NCBI GenBank assembly: GCA_027483425.1
Contig: JAIXUR010000413.1
Location: 1 to 17,968 of the forward strand
Direction: 5' to 3'
Origin: Cyanobacteriota bacterium
GTDB lineage: Bacteria > Cyanobacteriota > Cyanobacteriia > Phormidesmidales > Phormidesmidaceae
DNA length: 17,968 nucleotides
Part shown: positions 14,496 to 17,968 of the stretch, in pieces
Layout: every line of letters begins with the position of its first letter
Numbering within the stretch: position 1 is the stretch's first letter
Translations under genes and position numbers: made by a program
Notes under the pieces: model-generated
The model's input: the letters and a program-made list of their open reading frames with translations, nothing else
Told to the model about the DNA's origin: nothing
The model's database searches: none

Positions 14496-16634
14496 CTAAG
14501 CCAGGGGCAAAATCATGTCAATCAGCTTAATGGCGATGAAGGGGGCAATTACACCGCCTACACCATAGATCAAAATATTGCGCTGCAACAGTTGGTCAGC
14601 GGTGAGCGGACGGAACTGTACCCCTTTGAGAGCAAGAGGGATCAGGGCTGGAATAATCAGAGCGTTGTAAATCAGGGCTGAGACAATAGCCGATTGGGCA
14701 CTTCTTAAACCCATGATATTGAGCGCCCCAATGCCGGCGGCGGCAAAGATGGTAGGAATGATGGCAAAGTATTTAGCGATGTCGTTGGCCACTGAGAAGG
14801 TCGTCAAGGCCCCGCGAGTGATCAGCAACTGTTTGCCAATGGTGACGAGGTCAATCAGCTTGGTCGGGTCAGAGTCTAGATCCACCATATTGGCGGCTTC
14901 TTTGGCCGCCTGGGTGCCCGAGTTCATGGCTAAACCCACATTGGCCTGGGCCAAGGCCGGGGCGTCATTGGTGCCATCGCCGGTCATGGCGACTAACTTG
15001 CCCTGGGACTGCTCCCGGCGAATCACATCAATTTTGTCCTCGGGGGTGGCTTCAGCAATAAAGTCATCTACTCCCGCTTCTCGAGCAATCACGGAGGCGG
15101 TAATGCGGTTATCACCCGTGAGCATGATGGTTTTTACCCCCATCCGGCGGAGTTGGTCAAACCGCTCTTTTAACCCTGGTTTGACGATGTCTTTGAGGTA
15201 AATCACACCGTAGATGTCATTATCCTTGCACACGCCGAGGGGGGTACCCCCTAAACGGGACACGCCCTCGTAGGCCTGATCTAGGGCTGGCGAAACTTGC
15301 CCACCGCGAGAGCGCACAAAGCCCTTAATCGCGTCCACAGCACCCTTACGGTATTCTTGGCCATTAAAGTCGGTGCCGCTCATGCGGGTGCGAGCTGAGA
15401 ACTCAATGCCTTCAGCCCCGTTGGCCCCTAAATCATCAAGGGTTGCCCCCAGACTTTGGGCGAGCTGGACAATCGATCGCCCCTCTGGGGTCTCATCGAA
15501 CAAGCTGGCGGCTAGACAGACCTTGGCCATGGACTCAACGGTGTGACCATTGACGGGGATAAACTCATCGGCTAGGCGGTTCCCTAGGGTGATGGTGCCG
15601 GTTTTGTCGAGCACTAGAGTGTTGACATCGCCGCAGGCTTCTACGGCTCGCCCCGAGGTGGCAATGACGTTAAACTGAGCCACTCGATCCATTCCGGCGA
15701 TGCCGATCGCACTGAGCAAACCGCCAATGGTGGTGGGAATTAACGCCACCAGTAGAGAAATTAAAATGGCAATACTAGACCCTGAGCGAAAGGTATTGCC
15801 CACGTCAGGCCCAAGGGCCGTGTCGAGGAACCCGGCAATGTAATGGGCGATCGACGGCACCGTCGCCACGACGATCAAAAATACCAAGGTCAGTACGGCC
15901 AACAGCACGGTCAGGGCAATTTCGTTGGGTGTCTTGCTGCGCTCAGCGCCTTCCACCAGGGCAATCATGCGATCGATAAATCCCTGGCCTGGATCGGAGG
16001 TAATTCGGAGGGTCAGTTCATCGGAGAGCAACCGGGTGCCACCGGTTACCGAACTGGCGATATCGGTGCCGGGTTGTTTCAAGACGGGGGCCGACTCCCC
16101 CGTAATGGCCGATTCATCCACCGAGCCAAGGCCCTGAATCACCTCACCATCCGCAGGAATCATGTCCCCTGCTACAACTCGAACCTGGTCTCCCCGACGC
16201 AATTCGGTGGAATTAACCTCCTGAATCGAGCCATCAGGAAGAATCTTGCGCGCCACGGTATCGCTACGGGTCGAGCGCAGCGCATCGGCCTGGGCCTTCC
16301 CTCGACCCTCGGCGACGGCCTCGGCGAAGTTAGCAAACAGCACCGTAAAAAACAGAACTAGGGTAATAATGCCATTGAGTAGTCGCTGTTTCCCGATGCT
16401 TTCCTGAATTGGGCCAAATAAGCTGGGATTAATCGTGACCAGGAGGGTAACAAGGGTGCCTAGCCACACCACAAACATGACGGGGTTACGCACCACAATG
16501 CGTGGGTCAAGCTTAACAAAAGACTCTCGAATGGCCCGCTGATAGAGACCACTGCGATCAACTTTGGGCGTGTGTTTGCGGGCATCACGGGGGCCACTGG
16601 GCGACCGCAGTGACGGGGAAGAATCTGTTTTCAT
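14496..16634 (-). CDS. kdpB: K+-transporting P-type ATPase subunit KdpB
   Basis: The ATP-hydrolysing subunit of the KdpFABC pump. From ATG 16634 it is 712 aa, somewhat longer than E. coli KdpB because of an extended polar N-terminus. Motifs: actuator loop VDESAITGES (about 172-181; the Ser of TGES is the residue whose phosphorylation inhibits the E. coli pump), the membrane LIPTTIGGLLSAIGIAGMDR stretch, phosphorylation site DKTGTITLGNR (Asp343), nucleotide domain FSARTRMSGTDF and KGAVDAIK, and hinge MLTGDNRITA and GDGTNDAPALAQANVGLAM. All catalytic residues are present. A TTG at 16646 is an alternative start; neither has an ideally spaced ribosome binding site (GAGG lies only 2 nt before the ATG). 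It follows kdpA by 100 bp. Confidence 0.97.
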   Translation of the reverse strand: MKTDSSPSLRSPSGPRDARKHTPKVDRSGLYQRAIRESFVKLDPRIVVRNPVMFVVWLGTLVTLLVTINPSLFGPIQESIGKQRLLNGIITLVLFFTVLFANFAEAVAEGRGKAQADALRSTRSDTVARKILPDGSIQEVNSTELRRGDQVRVVAGDMIPADGEVIQGLGSVDESAITGESAPVLKQPGTDIASSVTGGTRLLSDELTLRITSDPGQGFIDRMIALVEGAERSKTPNEIALTVLLAVLTLVFLIVVATVPSIAHYIAGFLDTALGPDVGNTFRSGSSIAILISLLVALIPTTIGGLLSAIGIAGMDRVAQFNVIATSGRAVEACGDVNTLVLDKTGTITLGNRLADEFIPVNGHTVESMAKVCLAASLFDETPEGRSIVQLAQSLGATLDDLGANGAEGIEFSARTRMSGTDFNGQEYRKGAVDAIKGFVRSRGGQVSPALDQAYEGVSRLGGTPLGVCKDNDIYGVIYLKDIVKPGLKERFDQLRRMGVKTIMLTGDNRITASVIAREAGVDDFIAEATPEDKIDVIRREQSQGKLVAMTGDGTNDAPALAQANVGLAMNSGTQAAKEAANMVDLDSDPTKLIDLVTIGKQLLITRGALTTFSVANDIAKYFAIIPTIFAAAGIGALNIMGLRSAQSAIVSALIYNALIIPALIPLALKGVQFRPLTADQLLQRNILIYGVGGVIAPFIAIKLIDMILPLA

Positions 16635-16698
16635 AGCCTCAGACAAACCATGGATGAATTAGCTCAAACCTCAATGCCGATCTCAGATCAATTGGCAT
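16631..16698 (-). promoter_or_regulatory. kdpA-kdpB spacer: hairpin and 6-codon leader ORF
   Basis: ATGCCGAT (16674-16681) pairs with ATTGGCAT (16691-16698; one G-T), giving an 8-bp hairpin in the spacer. Nearer to kdpB, ATG 16651-16649 opens a six-codon frame (M V C L R L stop) whose TGA overlaps the kdpB ATG as ATGA. Either could modulate kdpB expression relative to kdpA; both may be chance. Confidence 0.25.
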
Positions 16699-16734
16699 AT
16701 TCACTTGGAATAAACGTTGGCAGTGACGATCAAC

Positions 16735-17968
16735 TCATACAACTCCATTCGCCACTTGAAAGGCTTCAGCGATCGGGCCAAGCGCCAATACGGGAAAGAA
16801 GGTGAGGGCACCCAAAATCAAAATCACCCCGGCGGTGACACCAGTAAACAGCCATGTATCGGTACGCAGGGTGCCTGCTGTGGCCGGAACGGGTTGTTTG
16901 CGTAACATGCCATCGGCCAACAGCAACAGCGCTCCCATGGGGATATATCGACCGGCCAGCAGGCTGAGCGAGGTACTCAGGTTCCACCAGAGCGCTGTGG
17001 CACTGGTTTCTGCCCCAGCGGCGATCGCGATCGGCGAGGGTTGAGAGTCAGCCAGTCCCTCAAAGCCAGACCCGTTGTTGGCCGCGGCTGAGGCGTACTC
17101 ATAAATGAGCTGGGTTAACCCATGGAAACCGGGGTTGCTAATACCCTGAAGATGAGGGAAGGCCAGGGCGATCGCCCCTGGAATCAGAATCGCGATCGGG
17201 TGCACCAGCAGAATCAGAAAGCTGGCCAGCACGACTTCTCGTTTTTCGATCTTGCGGCCTAGGAATTCTGGGGTGCGACCCACCATTAAGCCGGTCACAA
17301 ACACGGCCAAAATTAGGTACGCAAAGAGATATGCAGTTCCCGTCCCCTGACCGCCAAATACAATTTGCAGAAACATATTCGACAGGGTAACAAAGCCACC
17401 GCCCGGCATGAATGAATCATGCAGGCTGTTGATGGCACCGCACATACTGGCCGTGGTAATCGCCGCATATAACGCCGACTGTGCCCAACCAAAGCGAACC
17501 TCTTTGCCTTCTAAATTCACCGCCTGATCCACCCCTAGTAGCGCATTGACGGCGGGATTACCGCTGTATTCCCCAATCGCCGCAATGATGATGAATCCGA
17601 TCAAAAGGGCCAGGGGAATGAGATAGATTAACCAGGCTTGCTTAAGGTTGTTGGCAAACAGGCCATAGGCATAGATCAGCGCACTGGGAATGGAGAGAAT
17701 GGCCACTAGCTGCACTAAATTGGTGAACCCATTGGGATTCTCAAAGGGATGCGCCGAGTTAATGGCAAAGAAGCCGCCCCCGTTTTCGCCCAATTCTTTG
17801 ATGATTTCAAAGTGGGCCACGGGGCCACGCGCGATCGCCTGACTGATGCCCGGATTCTCCAGGGTAGGCAACACCACCGGCCCGGCCAGGGTTTCTGGCA
17901 TTCCCGCCGCCATAAATACGATCGCGCCCACAATGCTGATCGGTAGCAAAACTCGAGTAATGCCTCGA
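16735..17968 (-). CDS. kdpA: K+-transporting ATPase subunit KdpA, N-terminus outside window
   Basis: The frame is open from the right edge (RGITRVLLPISIVGA at the edge) to the stop at 16735; 410 residues are visible, so roughly the first 150 of about 560 are missing. KdpA is the K+-selective, channel-like subunit related to KtrB/TrkH. Visible filter and pore regions include LGENGGGFFAINSAHPFENPN, ASMCGAINSLHDSFMPGGG, FGGQGTGTAYLF, MVGRTPEFLGRKIEKREV and GAETSATALWWNLSTSLSLLAGRYIP, with about seven further membrane helices. It is the first visible gene of the kdp operon; its promoter lies outside the window. Confidence 0.97.
   Translation of the reverse strand, partial: RGITRVLLPISIVGAIVFMAAGMPETLAGPVVLPTLENPGISQAIARGPVAHFEIIKELGENGGGFFAINSAHPFENPNGFTNLVQLVAILSIPSALIYAYGLFANNLKQAWLIYLIPLALLIGFIIIAAIGEYSGNPAVNALLGVDQAVNLEGKEVRFGWAQSALYAAITTASMCGAINSLHDSFMPGGGFVTLSNMFLQIVFGGQGTGTAYLFAYLILAVFVTGLMVGRTPEFLGRKIEKREVVLASFLILLVHPIAILIPGAIALAFPHLQGISNPGFHGLTQLIYEYASAAANNGSGFEGLADSQPSPIAIAAGAETSATALWWNLSTSLSLLAGRYIPMGALLLLADGMLRKQPVPATAGTLRTDTWLFTGVTAGVILILGALTFFPVLALGPIAEAFQVANGVV

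Noticed and set aside
1..17968. CRISPR arrays, tRNA or rRNA genes, insertion sequences, phage genes, toxin-antitoxin pairs
   Set aside because: Read for on both strands; no regularly spaced repeats, no cloverleaf, no transposase, integrase or typical defence domains were recognised.

Overview
The window comes from a cyanobacterium, most likely a filamentous or Leptolyngbya/Nodosilinea-like lineage (the lineage is inference). It carries at least a dozen copies of the cyanobacterial HIP1 palindrome GCGATCGC. Its FtsH matches, from memory, the FtsH2 type used in photosystem II repair. Its kdp operon has the cyanobacterial arrangement: a small KdpF/KdpG-type gene between kdpB and kdpC, and a KdpD without a histidine kinase. 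Nearly all genes lie on the minus strand; only the dihydrouridine synthase is on the plus strand.

Layout. 1-115 (-) is the N-terminus of a YkvA/DUF1232-type membrane protein that runs off the window. 116-393 is a divergent intergenic region containing a 101-bp near-perfect palindromic element (172-272). 394-1524 (+) is a DusA-type tRNA-dihydrouridine synthase whose 3' end overlaps, tail to tail, an exported TolB-like beta-propeller (1486-2718, -). 3090-4175 (-) is a GT-B-fold glycosyltransferase-like protein, preceded by the ftsH terminator and a 14-bp tandem repeat. 4273-6159 (-) is ftsH. 6160-6830 is a gene-free stretch of about 670 bp with a candidate light-response box, a pyrimidine-rich patch and an 87-bp inverted-repeat element. 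6831-8270 (-) is gltX, full length but interrupted by one in-frame TAG at codon 314. 8387-10150 (-) is an exported N-acetylmuramoyl-L-alanine amidase and 10226-11617 (-) a LytR-CpsA-Psr (LCP) protein, a cell-envelope pair. 11877-12236 (-) is a small three-helix membrane protein. 12421-17968 (-) is the kdp high-affinity K+ uptake operon, kdpA(partial)-kdpB-kdpF/G-kdpC-kdpD(short), read right to left.

How the genes work together. The kdp genes form one transcription unit: KdpA is the K+ channel-like subunit, KdpB the P-type ATPase, KdpC and the small KdpF-like protein are accessory subunits, and the short KdpD keeps only the cytoplasmic sensor half. The LCP protein and the amidase are adjacent and co-oriented and both act on the envelope outside the plasma membrane. 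FtsH and GltX are housekeeping proteins (membrane proteolysis; Glu-tRNA for translation and tetrapyrrole synthesis).

Most notable point. GltX, normally indispensable, carries a single amber codon in an otherwise undamaged reading frame. That points to a sequencing error, a very recent mutation, a second gltX elsewhere, or stop-codon readthrough. I found no clear undescribed defence or mobile system. The two palindromic intergenic elements are the least explained structures.
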